Made by a program: the position numbers and the translations under genes. Source: Thelonectria olida (taxonomy: Eukaryota > Ascomycota > Sordariomycetes > Hypocreales > Nectriaceae). From it: DNA of 64,000 nucleotides. Below are positions 32,388 to 42,540 of this stretch, piece after piece. A model generated the notes under the pieces. The model saw nothing but the letters and a program-made list of their open reading frames with translations. It was not told where the DNA came from and did no database searches. Position 1 is the first letter of the stretch. Every line of letters begins with the position of its first letter. Where the stretch lies: NCBI GenBank assembly GCA_020736575.1, contig JAGPYM010000014.1:806001-870000 (forward strand), written 5' to 3'.

Positions 32388-35168
32388 ATGTCTTCTACTA
32401 CTCTCGAGCCCCCCAGAACCTATCGGTACAAGCTCACTGCCGACTTTGATACCACCTTGGTCAACACCTTTGGCGAGTGGAAAATCCGCCCAGACGTGCT
32501 CTATCTCGACAACGGCGCATTCGGAGCCTGTCCCATCCCCGTGTGTGAGAAGCACAGCGAGATCCGACAACGCATCGAAGAAAACCCACACGAGTTCTTC
32601 GAACGATCCTACACATCCTCATGGCTCGCCAGTAGAGATGCCCTGGCCAAGTTCCTCAACGCGGATCCGTCAGGACTCGTCCTCACGCCCGGAGCCACGT
32701 ATGGCCTGAATGCTGTCATTCAAAGCCTCAGCTTCAACCGCAACGACGAGATCCTCACCACCGATCACGCGTACAGCTCGGTCCGTCTTGTCCTTGAGCA
32801 TGTCGCCAGGCGAGACGGCGCAAAGCTCGTCATCGTTAACATTCCAATTGCCAATGCGACTTCAAACGGCGTCTTCAATGCGATTGTTGATCGTGTCACA
32901 CCTCGCACTCGTTTTGCTGTCATAGACCACATCCCTAGCAGGTCCGGGCTCATTTTTCCCATTGAACAAATCGTCAGTGAACTTGCTTCGCGCAACATCG
33001 ACACCTTGGTGGACGGCGCACATGCACCTGGCATGATCCCCGTCGACATCAAGAGCATCAATGCTGCCTACTATGTTGCCAATTGCCACAAATGGATGTG
33101 TTCGCCTCGAGGTGTCGGCTTTTTGCACGTTCGAAAAGATCGCGCCCATAACATTAAGCCCCTTGTCATTGCTCGGTCGCCTCATGTCATTGAGCGTGCT
33201 AAGCACTCTAATCTGGAACATGAGTTCACCTGGCTTGGTACCAATGATCCATCCGGACCACTCACCCTGCCCACTGCTATTGAGTTCTTGAACTCTGTGG
33301 TCCCCGGTGGGTACGAGGCCTTGACGGGAAGAAACCACAACTTGGCTGTTCTCGCACGAAAGATCATCTGCAAAGCCATCGGTGTTCCGATTCCCTGTCC
33401 AGACGATATGATAGGCACAATGGCGACTATCCCGCTGCCCGACTCACCCGAGCCAGAAGGAGAGGGCATGTTGCGCATCCAACAGACGCTCTGGAAGGAA
33501 CACAGAATTGTGATTCCGGTCTACTCTTGGCCCTCATACCCCAAACGTGTGATTCGGCTGTCGGTGCAGGCGTACAATTCACTGGAGCAGTACCTCCGGC
33601 TCGCCCACTGCTTGCGTTCAGCCCTGTGCCACGAGCAAAGCCCCGTTCCTAGAATGGTCGGAAGCGGACACACTCGGGCATGCTCAGAGATACACCCTCA
33701 AGATAGCAGCAACGAGACCCAGTGGATTGAGTTCGCTGGGGCGTGTGGTCATGAAGACTCTTGGGGCAGCGACGCCGCTCCCTCACTCAATGCACGCCAC
33801 CACGACATTGATCACCCCACTCAATGCGTGCTCATGCGACTGGCGGAGACGAGGATACGACGAATTGCGGCGCAAGTGTTTGCTTCGTACCCTGTCGCAC
33901 TGTATCCGACTCCTGGGGAAGCCGAGACGTGTTTCACCGCGGCCAATGGACCAGCGTCCCGACATGCCAATATGGAGATGTCGAGAATGACGTACATGCT
34001 CTCCCAGGTCAACGAACGCAAGATTCCCCAATTGACGCTCCCGACAATCGTTCAGTTGCTGGAAACCAACGACGTTATCGAGAGCTGGCCGGAAACCGCC
34101 AGGATCCTAAGAAACCAGGCCAAGGCATTGCCGCGGGCCATCATCTCAAACATGGGAGCTTCCAGAACCCCCGAAGAGCTTCCCACAATCGCTCGAGACT
34201 TCACCAGCCTCGTGGTGCCGTACAAAACAGAGGCTACCGACCAAAACGTGAGTCACGGCTTCTGGCTTCGTGCCTTGTCAGACTTCACAAAGGCAGGCAA
34301 TAGGAACTGGTCTCTACCGCAGATCGAGGCATTCTTGCAAATCCATGCATTCTTAAAGGACCCTGTTGGTGGCCTGCGTCGAAACTTCAAGACGCAGTCA
34401 GAGCTATTCCTCTCGATGCTCAATGAGTTGAGATCTGAACTCGAGAACATGAAGCTTGCGGATGGGATCTGGGAAGGAATCGTGGCACAGCTCGCTCTCG
34501 AATCCTCCTTCATGGCCAATGCTCTGGTCCAGGATGCATCTTACGTTCATTTTTGCAGAGATCAGCAGATGGTCTACTCGTACGTGGACATTGACTCGCT
34601 TGGTCGCTCTGAGTTCGCCTCGCCGGCCATTGTCATTGAAATGATTCAAAATTTCTTAGACTCGGAGAAGACCGAGCACTCCATAGCGCCCATTGCCATT
34701 GCCTACGGCTATGCAGTCTGCTCTAGTTCGGAGAGTCAAGCCATCATCATTGATGGAAACAACCGAGCCACGACTATTGCTTTCCTCAGATTCATTGCAG
34801 TCCACGGTGTTCCTGACCCCGACGACCGTGAACCACTAAGACAGTACTGCCAAAACTATGGCCTCGGACCAGTGTGGTTTTTGGATATCTGCGCCGTCGT
34901 TCAGAAGCTCAACACGAGCCACAAGGAAGTTTTGGGCCAACTGCGAAACCTGGAGAAATTGGCCCCATTCCGAGACATTCGCCAGGTCCCGACGTTGGTA
35001 ACGGAAGAAGCTTCTTTCTTGACCCGCCTCATCGGTGAAAAGGGCGAGACAATTTTGCAACCGGTTCAGCAATGCATCTTTGCCTCTGATGACGTTCTTG
35101 TAGCTCTACCTGCGAAAGCGCAGCGCCATGGCCGCTCCAAAGGATTCAAGGCTTTGCCTATTCGATGA
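32388..35168 (+). CDS. fusion: class V aminotransferase (isopenicillin-N-epimerase-like) plus unrecognised C-terminal domain
   Basis: Intronless 926 residues. I chose the ATG at 32388 (AAAATGTC, product MSSTTLEPPRTYRYKL); the frame is open further upstream. Residues 1-415 form a PLP fold-type I class V enzyme: YLDNGAFGACPIPV, TPGATYGLNAVIQSL, the cofactor Asp D209 in VDGAHAPGM and the Schiff-base lysine K235 in ANCHKWMCSPRGVGFLHV. This is the pattern of CefD-type isopenicillin N epimerases and related C-S lyases. Residues 415-480 are a low-complexity linker. The last 446 residues are predicted mixed helix/strand, with the motif IIIDGNNRATT at 787-796, and match no family I know. Relatives of the first domain are normally about 400-450 residues, so this protein is about twice the usual size. 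Reaction and partner are unknown. Confidence 0.85.
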   Translation: MSSTTLEPPRTYRYKLTADFDTTLVNTFGEWKIRPDVLYLDNGAFGACPIPVCEKHSEIRQRIEENPHEFFERSYTSSWLASRDALAKFLNADPSGLVLTPGATYGLNAVIQSLSFNRNDEILTTDHAYSSVRLVLEHVARRDGAKLVIVNIPIANATSNGVFNAIVDRVTPRTRFAVIDHIPSRSGLIFPIEQIVSELASRNIDTLVDGAHAPGMIPVDIKSINAAYYVANCHKWMCSPRGVGFLHVRKDRAHNIKPLVIARSPHVIERAKHSNLEHEFTWLGTNDPSGPLTLPTAIEFLNSVVPGGYEALTGRNHNLAVLARKIICKAIGVPIPCPDDMIGTMATIPLPDSPEPEGEGMLRIQQTLWKEHRIVIPVYSWPSYPKRVIRLSVQAYNSLEQYLRLAHCLRSALCHEQSPVPRMVGSGHTRACSEIHPQDSSNETQWIEFAGACGHEDSWGSDAAPSLNARHHDIDHPTQCVLMRLAETRIRRIAAQVFASYPVALYPTPGEAETCFTAANGPASRHANMEMSRMTYMLSQVNERKIPQLTLPTIVQLLETNDVIESWPETARILRNQAKALPRAIISNMGASRTPEELPTIARDFTSLVVPYKTEATDQNVSHGFWLRALSDFTKAGNRNWSLPQIEAFLQIHAFLKDPVGGLRRNFKTQSELFLSMLNELRSELENMKLADGIWEGIVAQLALESSFMANALVQDASYVHFCRDQQMVYSYVDIDSLGRSEFASPAIVIEMIQNFLDSEKTEHSIAPIAIAYGYAVCSSSESQAIIIDGNNRATTIAFLRFIAVHGVPDPDDREPLRQYCQNYGLGPVWFLDICAVVQKLNTSHKEVLGQLRNLEKLAPFRDIRQVPTLVTEEASFLTRLIGEKGETILQPVQQCIFASDDVLVALPAKAQRHGRSKGFKALPIR

Positions 35169-35387
35169 TTCGATGAGGATGGTTGGGATAGTAGAAGAGT
35201 AACTGTCTGTCTTCCGACGTATGTAGATTGGCAAATCTAGAAATAAGAACAAGTTCCATCTCTGTCTATTCTTCCGTGCACGTCTATGTTGCGCATCTTT
35301 CTGCCGCACTGAACCAACATGGTCCTCTGTATGATCGCTACGCAGTCGCGGGTGTCATCACACATGTAGTCCATGACATCTCCGTTT

Positions 35388-36089
35388 CTAATTCCCATCC
35401 TTCATCGCCCAGTCCGCAGCAGCAATCGCGTGAATCTGTGCCGTGTCAAACACAGGAAGCTCACTCCCAGTTCCGTCCACCAGCAGCCCAATCTCGGTGC
35501 ACCCCAGAATGAGGCAGTCTGCACCCTGCTTGGCGAGATCCCTGATGATTCTGTGGTAAACTTCGCGGGAATCCTCCTTGATGATGCCGTTGCAAAGCTC
35601 GTTGTAGATGATGGAATGAACCGCATCTCGATCTTCGTCGCTTGGAATGACGACGCGCAGCCTGTATTTCTCAGTGAGTCGCGCCTTGTAGAAATCCTTC
35701 TCCATGGTGAAGCGAGTGCCCAGGAGGCCGACGGACCGAAATCCGGCGCTTACGATGCGGTCGGCTGTCGGGTCGACGATGTGGATGAGAGGCAGTTTCG
35801 AGGCCTCCTCGATGCCGCCAGAAACCATATGCATGGTGTTTGTACAAAGCACAATGGCGTCGGCGCCGGCACGCTGGAGCTTGATAGATGCTTCCACGAG
35901 CAAAGCACCGGCTTCGTCCCACTTGTTGGCGTGTTGAAGCTCCTCGATCTCGGCAAAGTCGAAAGAAAAGAGAACGCACTGGGAAGAGTGCAGGCCTCCC
36001 TTGACCTCCCGGACGCGGCGGTTGATTTCCTGATAGTAGGTGACTGTTGATTCCCAACTCATGCCACCGAGCAGTCCGAGGGTCTTCAT
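35388..36089 (-). CDS. Asp/Glu/hydantoin racemase family protein (aspartate-racemase type)
   Basis: Intronless 233-residue cofactor-independent racemase. The N-terminus MKTLGLLGGMSWESTVTYYQ is the classic start of the aspartate/glutamate racemase family. The two catalytic cysteines are present in VLCTNTMH (first half) and LILGCTEIGLLV (second half), with SVGLLGTRFTM between. Both acid/base thiols are intact, so it is likely active on a free amino acid. No signal peptide is present. It is convergent with the aminotransferase fusion, 219 bp away. Bacterial-like length, the lack of introns and patchy occurrence in fungi (general knowledge) would fit horizontal transfer, but this needs a tree. 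Substrate could be Asp, Glu or broader. Confidence 0.92.
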   Translation of the reverse strand: MKTLGLLGGMSWESTVTYYQEINRRVREVKGGLHSSQCVLFSFDFAEIEELQHANKWDEAGALLVEASIKLQRAGADAIVLCTNTMHMVSGGIEEASKLPLIHIVDPTADRIVSAGFRSVGLLGTRFTMEKDFYKARLTEKYRLRVVIPSDEDRDAVHSIIYNELCNGIIKEDSREVYHRIIRDLAKQGADCLILGCTEIGLLVDGTGSELPVFDTAQIHAIAAADWAMKDGN

Positions 36090-37088
36090 GATGACGATTT
36101 CTGAGTGGGAATGAATGTGAAGAGCGCTGCTTTGATTGCTTGCGATGGCGTTGGTGACGAAATGATTTTCTGATCTGGCGGTGAAAAGGACGGCATTTGT
36201 TGTCGAGTGAGACGTTGAGTCATGAGTGGCAGTGCCTCCATTCCAGTGAATCCTCCTCGATGCTTAGTCATGCATGATTGACACAGGTAGGTATGGAAGG
36301 GACGAAGCACCGCAATCACACTGGAGCTTTTACACGTCCTCCAAGAATTTCAGCATTATCATTTTTTCATAAGCGCGGCAATGATTTTATGGAGACCTGT
36401 TGAATTCCTGCTCTCATTGACGTGACGCCCTTTTACCCTGTTGGGCCCGATGCTCCGAACGGCTTCTCGCTGGCGACGGTCCGAAGTTCCGGACACGAAA
36501 CAATCACATCGCAGTCAATCATTCAACCCGAAAAGGGGGATAAAACGTCCGAATTCCAAACTCCGCATTGCACTCGCCACTGTAGGTGGAATGTGGCCAT
36601 GTCTTGCCCGTTTCATTCGCTAATAGCTACCATATCAACTGTGATGAGTGCGAACGTCAACGTTTGCGTCAACTGAGGGGCTGGAGTCTCAGTGGAAAGA
36701 GATAGTACGCAGGAAAATCGTCTTGGGCATCAATGGTCAGTAACGACGAGACAACACTTATATCAATGTTCCCAACCTTTACTCTGACTCTGAAGAGAAA
36801 AGAGTGTGTGATGCTGGGCCTCGACAAAGGCGGGAGTTGGAAACTTTGCGCCCAGCCATGGCTGACCTCGCGATTCCTAACAGAACTGTGAAATGCAACA
36901 TAATAACTTGTGTGGTGCATCAAATTGAGCAGTTTTACATTATAACATGTCCTATCTCATCTACTCACCCTATTCTCCATGTAGTGTGTATCTTATACTG
37001 TCAGCTTCCCAATGTGTTCTTGTTCCCCGCTACACCATCAAGCCCCCGCTAGAGTGGCCACCTGGTCTGTTGAAGCTTATCAGATGCG
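36090..37088. other. intergenic
   Basis: 5' region of the racemase gene and 3' region of the next membrane protein. At 36479-36494 there is an imperfect palindrome GTCCGAAGTTCCGGAC, about 390 bp upstream of the racemase start, resembling the elements in the IDO/kynureninase promoter. No gene is seen. Confidence 0.4.
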
Positions 37089-38514
37089 TTATGGTGTTAT
37101 GGGCGTGTACCCATGGGTCGAGTGGCCGCTGTTAACGGGCTGCAGTTGGATACTATTTGGACTCCCTGCTGAAGCCTTTGGATGGGTTTTCTTCCACCAA
37201 TTATTGAGGAACTCAGAGACAGTATCAGTAATGGTGAATCCAATTGCCCCAAGGGCAATTAGAGGAGCAATCTGCCCGAGACCTTGGACGTCTCGCTCGG
37301 GGTTCTGTCCATCCTCGAGCTCTAACCATCCTGACCTCTCAACCCAATCGCGAAGCAGGAAAACAGTAAGCCAATTATAGCATATGAGGATGAGGGAAAA
37401 GGCCCAAACGGCAAACTTGCAGAAAGTAGTCATGATATAGACCACGAACGCGGGATTGCATCCACAGCATCGTGAGCTGACTTTGTGGCTCGATTCCAGG
37501 CCCCATCTCTGTCGCAGCCCGAGGATATGCTTGAAAAGTGCGACCAAGATGAAAAAAGCTAACAGAAAACGTGACTGTACGACAGCATTGCGACTAAGGC
37601 CTTTGTTGATGAGATGTTTCTTTTCTTCCGCTGTCAAGCCGGGAAAGGGGTTGAGTGAATCGTCTAGCAGGCAGAATGTTGGAAGGACGACCGTACTGTC
37701 ACGTTGATCCATCCCAGGGAGCTGGCTTCTGATGGACGACGTATTATCAACTCCCTGAACATCTTTTTGGCCCAACAGGCCAGCTAGGCAAGCAGAGAAC
37801 ATGGCAATTCGCAGCAGCATCGAGATGATCTTCTTTTGGGGCTTCCGAATGAGTATCAATGCCAGAAGGGAAGCCGCCAAGCCTGCTAGAACGAGATGTA
37901 TGGTAATGGTATAATGGTATGTGGAGATACTGCATTGTGCCTTGGAGTAGAAAGCGGCGCCGAAAGCGAGAATAACGAGGAGTTGGGCGTCTGATAGCGA
38001 GCAGATGAAATCGTCGAGGTGCTCATGGAGCCACGCAGAGCTCTTGCCTTCGCTTATTGGTAGATTATCTCTGAAGTAGAACGTCAGACTGCTGAGATCG
38101 TGATCACGTTTATTTTCAGTGACTAGATAGAAAATATTGAGAGACCTACCTGGTATGTCTCTGTTTCCTCCACGTTAGGAAGAAAGAAATTGCTCGCGCA
38201 AGGGCGAAGATTAGGCCGCATAGAACCAAGAGGACGCCAGGGACAAGAAATGCAATAAGCACCTAAATATTCACTTTTTAGCTGGTGATTAAGTTCTGGT
38301 TATCAAAACCACGTCTGGGAGAAACTGAAACCACACAGAAGGGTGTACTTACGCCTTGTCCAGCAATGTCAGTATCTGCTTCTAGATGTCCTCTGGTGAC
38401 ATTTCCGAAACTGACGACATCTCCCGAAGAGTTAAACTCGATAGCGCAGTCTGCTTTCGTGACATCCACGCCAATCTTCTCACAGCTCTGGAGGATAGAA
38501 TTGGATTGTCCCAT
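37089..38514 (-). CDS. multi-pass membrane protein of unknown function, 3 exons
   Basis: Predicted 424 residues; exons on the minus strand are 38514-38353, 38262-38150 and 38088-37089, with all phases agreeing. Residues 1-54 (MGQSNSILQSCEKIGVDVTK start) look extracytoplasmic, with two Cys and the run EADTDIAGQG. After that come hydrophobic segments: VLIAFLVPGVLLVLCGLIFAL, a pair around 125-185, and a C-terminal set (LAFFILVALFKHILGL, FAVWAFSLILICYNWL, IAPLIALGAIGFTITDTV). It ends in a short hydrophilic tail. Similar 'DIAGxG' multi-pass proteins are common, expanded families in Sordariomycetes, and none that I know has a defined function. An alternative acceptor three codons downstream of 38088 also keeps the frame. 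Confidence 0.7.
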
Positions 38515-39620
38515 TATTACTATGCTCTGGCCGCCGTAGTCAGTGACCTCAATGTCGATTTAGGAATGGGCAAACAAAGCAATTTCAAAAGCTTGTTGTA
38601 GATGAGGGAGGCCCAGAATCACAGAGCCTGGCATGGGAGTTAATAGTTATATTTATAACACCTAAAGCCTTTCGGTTGAAAACTCATGCATGTCTTTTGC
38701 CGCCCGCTAAGAAAGTGTGGTGGAAGTGCAGCCTGCGGTGTGACCCGATGTGGGCACATCACGGCTACAGTTGGATGCCCTTTTTCGCCATACGCGCCGA
38801 AGGATTCTGTGTATGCACTTTTCTCTAGTAGCTGAGCCTTACTCTCAATTCGAAACGGCACGGTATCTTGTTCATGCTTTTGGCCCCCAACAAATGGCAG
38901 GTTTATATCCAGGCCTAGGCTGAATACAATTAGTGGGCTGATTGAGAACTTCTTACTGTAAAGGAATTGTACTTTCTTTTAGCTCTGGAGCAAATTTTGT
39001 TACATCATGACGCTTTGGATATTAATAGACACGAGGTATGTGCTGGATCAATCGCAGGGCTCCGTCACGTTGAAAGTGCAAGGCAGACCGAGCAGAGAGG
39101 TGGGAACACACACCCACATGGCTGCATGCGCAGCCGGCCAGTCGTAAATACGGGCATATCTAATGCCGGCGTCGGGACATTTGGCCAGGCGGAAATGGTA
39201 AAGTACTGTGTGATGTTCTGTACGTGATAAAAGTAAGGTGGCCCAATATGGTGACCGGTCAAGTATTCAGCGCTGTAGATGCTCTAATACAGCTGGGCGA
39301 CTTGAGGCATCGCATATTACAAAAAAATGGGTATAATTTTCCCATTTACAGCATTTTACTGTTAACTATACTATTCTGAGGGTATGAAGAAAGTGATTTA
39401 ACTAAAGCAGGCGTTGTTGGGGGCGTCCACTCGTGCAGCGCCGTGGCGCTTAGCTGAGGATGAACGCAACTTGATTGGGACTATGGAAGGACACATTTCA
39501 CAGGTCAGCTCCCTGACGCGCCGCCAAGCCCGGGCTGAAGACATTTGGCCTATAGACCTAATGCACCATTCGCCCCCAGGCCACCTACGGAGAGGACTGG
39601 GACTTGCTGGCCAAACTTGG

Positions 39621-39833
39621 CTAAAACACTGCAGAGAAATTGGGAGCTTCAGCAAGGCATTTTTGAAGCCTGAGGAAATACGTTCGCATAAGTTCCGCGA
39701 CAGGGCTCAAAGCGTCCTCGACCATAAACTCGGTTGCAAAGTCGGTCAACTGGTATGCAATGTGCGCGCTTTTGAGATAAGTCGTCGCAGTCTGAACAAA
39801 GTGAGAGACCCTGTTGCCATTTGCTTGACCAAC
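39621..39833 (-). pseudogene. possible coding remnant, 70 codons, unrecognised
   Basis: On the minus strand one frame reads protein-like for 70 codons, for example TATTYLKSAHIAYQLTDFAT and LMRTYFLRLQKCLAEAP, ending at TAG. It is preceded by a stop, and I find no start or splice site that extends it. The amphipathic pattern and varied residues look like real protein, but I know no family for it. It could be the last exon of an undetected gene or a fossil. Confidence 0.25.
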
Positions 39834-41575
39834 TTAGTGTCCCTGGTAGCCGTGATGGCAAGCTCGCGATGTGTCAGACGATTGCATATGTCTCAATAAA
39901 GGTAGAAAAACTGAGCTGGTTTGTTCGGGCAACTCTTCAGGGGATAATAGCCGGGCTTGGCTCATTGAAAGTGTCATAATAGTATGGCATTCTCAGCCTG
40001 AACCTCCTAGGAATTTCCTGATTTGAGTGCCATTCTTGAGGGTCCGAGGTGAAGATGAATGAGATTTCAAATAAAAGACGAGGTGGCTTGGTGTGATGAT
40101 GCATGTCTCAATGTCTAACAGCATCTGTTAACGCTAGATGAAGACTCTGAAGTTCGGTCGAATGAGATGAGCTACTGTTGCGGTGATATTGTCTGGTGGC
40201 GAAAAGCGTCTTCCAGCACGTATTCGCGATGCTTGAAAACAGAGACCGACGATTCTCGAACATGCGAGCGACTCGCAGGCTTCGACTCACAAAAGGATTT
40301 GCTGGTTTCTCGAGATAACATGGTGCATATGGACAAATGCCGGCGGTTTTAGAAGGTGCGCGGCGCTCAATGCATTAATGAGGGCATCACGAACCTGTCG
40401 TACCCTTTTGGCTAAGGGTAAATCTCCAGGGCAGGCAGCCTAAAATCTTCCACCCACCTTTTTCTTCCAAGCTTCCTCCATTCTTCTTCTTCATGCTTTA
40501 TGCATCACGGGCCCCAACCCAATCCCTCCTTGATACACCCAACCATCATAAGACGGCCTCGCCTTCAACAAGCTGGCACAAAGTGCCGGTAGAGTTCTCG
40601 CAGAGGGGTGCTCCATAACTGGGGGGAGTTGGTCGTGCAACCTCCCAGCCGAAGTCCTCCTTGTCCGAGCCACCAGCGGATAGACATCGACAACCGAGAG
40701 GCTGCCTCGCCAGGGGATATGTTCCGGGGAATTCCCCTGGATATGTGGTTGAGGGACAAGAGGACTTGATGAACCGATTGCGAGATGTGGCTCGGGAGCT
40801 CCGTGACCGTTTCCGACAACTTGTCCGCTTCCTCCCCGACAGCTCCAGCTCCGTCTCTTGTTCTAGTGTTTCTGTTACCTCGCCTCCTGGCTGTAGATTG
40901 GTCCGGTCAATGTGTAGGGACGTAGGGTAGCTACTAGTAGTTTGAGCAAGGTGACCTCACTTGATCGGATGATTGGCGAGGAGTGCATGCCCATCTCAGG
41001 CATCTCTTCTCATCAACCAAGTTGCAATATGATATAGAGATAACTTATAAGGTATGCTCGTTTCTGGGGACAATGGCCAAAGGATACGCAGCCGTCCCAG
41101 TGTTACTACTCACTATATTCATTTTAACAGACTATCTTTCCTTAATTTTAACCAATAGTAGCAAATAATAATAACAGGAGATAAATAGAAATCGTTACAT
41201 TAATAAGGGAGAGTTAGCTCGTCTTGGAATCGCGTTAAAGAGTGATCTGGGCTATAGTACGGATATGTAAAACACCCAACGTTTAACAATCGTTATAGTT
41301 ATACAATATGAGGTAGCATCCGTTACTACAATTCTCATATAGTAACCTTATTAACTTACAGGGTCTACTCGCTCCGCCACTATTATGAACCCCAACTCTA
41401 AGGTGAAGCTATTGCAGGCCTTGTAGCGAAGACGGCATTAGTCACGGCCAGCCCGCCTCTGCCCAAAGTCCCGTTGGTCTGGGATCTAATACCCCTTCGC
41501 CTTCTTCGGGGAGCCCCGCAGCCCTTCAAGTGCTACACATGAATGGATACCTAATCACATGGCATGTCCAGCTTC

Positions 41576-41607
41576 GCTGTTCAATGTTTCGGTGGACATT
41601 GAACAGC
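41576..41607. repeat. perfect 12-bp inverted repeat, 8-nt loop
   Basis: Arms GCTGTTCAATGT (41576-41587) and ACATTGAACAGC (41596-41607) pair perfectly around TTCGGTGG. Confidence 0.85.
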
Positions 41608-41621
41608 AGTTCACGCAAGCC

Positions 41622-41694
41622 CCGCACAGGGCCAGCAACTATCTAGGATACAAGGTCGGGTTCCAAGGCCCGAGGAGCAGGAAGCCCTGTGCGG
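41622..41694. repeat. nested inverted repeats (11-bp outer, 5-bp inner arms)
   Basis: Outer arms CCGCACAGGGC (41622-41632) and GCCCTGTGCGG (41684-41694) are exact complements. Within the loop TCGGG (41656-41660) pairs with CCCGA (41669-41673). This lies 14 bp after the hairpin at 41576-41607. Confidence 0.8.
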
Positions 41695-42540
41695 CTGCCG
41701 TGGCCGAGTCCGAGAGAAGGGGGCATTTCCCCGGGCCATAAACGACAGAGTACTAATTTTTACATCTAGGAGAAGTCCAAAGCCAAGGCCGAAAGATACA
41801 GCTCAAGATCGTTTGGGTTAGCTGCGTGTGGCTATTTCCCACCTGGAGACAACTATTCTAAATTCGCAGGAAAGGAGGAAGTTCGCACGACGGAGGATCG
41901 GGGTGAGGATCCAGATCCTTGAATATAGCGCATTAACTCTGAATATACTCATATTTTTACCTAATATAACATAGCAAGCATATGATCTATTTGGACTGTA
42001 TGGCAGAGTTAGATTTATTCTTAGACTAATTTTTTCTTGGCCTTTAATATGGTATGTGTAATAGAGGTGGGTATGGCATTACATCATTACATCAATCTTA
42101 CTGCCGTATTCATCTACTGCTTGATGCACTTGAAGGAGACAAAAGAAGGTAAATAAGTACTATCGACAAGCTTCTGAGTTAGCTAAAAGAGTGACATAAA
42201 TACAATCGTATTCCGCCCATCCTCCTGTTCTGAGCTTAGAACTCCAGTTGTAAAAACTGGGCTCCTCCTTTTCGCCACTTTGTCACAAGCTCTGCTTCTT
42301 GGTGTGGCTGCCCTCCCCTCGAAACAATTTCAAGTCAAATATCATATTGATTCACCCGTCTCCCAGACCCCCTTTGCAATTTGTACCAGTTTGCCTATCA
42401 ACTAAACACAAGAAAGAAACAAATAAACAAGTTAAGGATTGGTTTTAAGGATCGGAAACGCGACGCCTCAAGATGAGCTCGCGCAGAATGTGATAATAGC
42501 AGCCGTTACCCACAAAACCCATGATCTGGGCCAATCATGA

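Larger units (their letters stand above)
38515..42540. other. 4-kb gene-poor region with AT-rich decayed DNA
   Basis: No complete gene is seen. A possible coding remnant lies at 39621-39833 (-). Two AT-rich blocks (about 40985-41380 and 41930-42200) have many TA steps and no coding potential, compatible with RIP-degraded repeats. They enclose a GC-rich island (about 41400-41750) with strong inverted repeats. Confidence 0.5.

Noticed and set aside
34752..34766. D-G-N-N-R motif read as a Fic (AMPylation) active site
   Set aside because: Fic motifs need an HPF-type His ahead of D/E-G-N and a following Gly/Lys-Arg pattern; the His is missing and the surrounding sequence does not match a Fic fold.
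39414..39899. 161-codon plus-strand frame
   Set aside because: The opposite strand is more protein-like here; the plus frame shows no family pattern.
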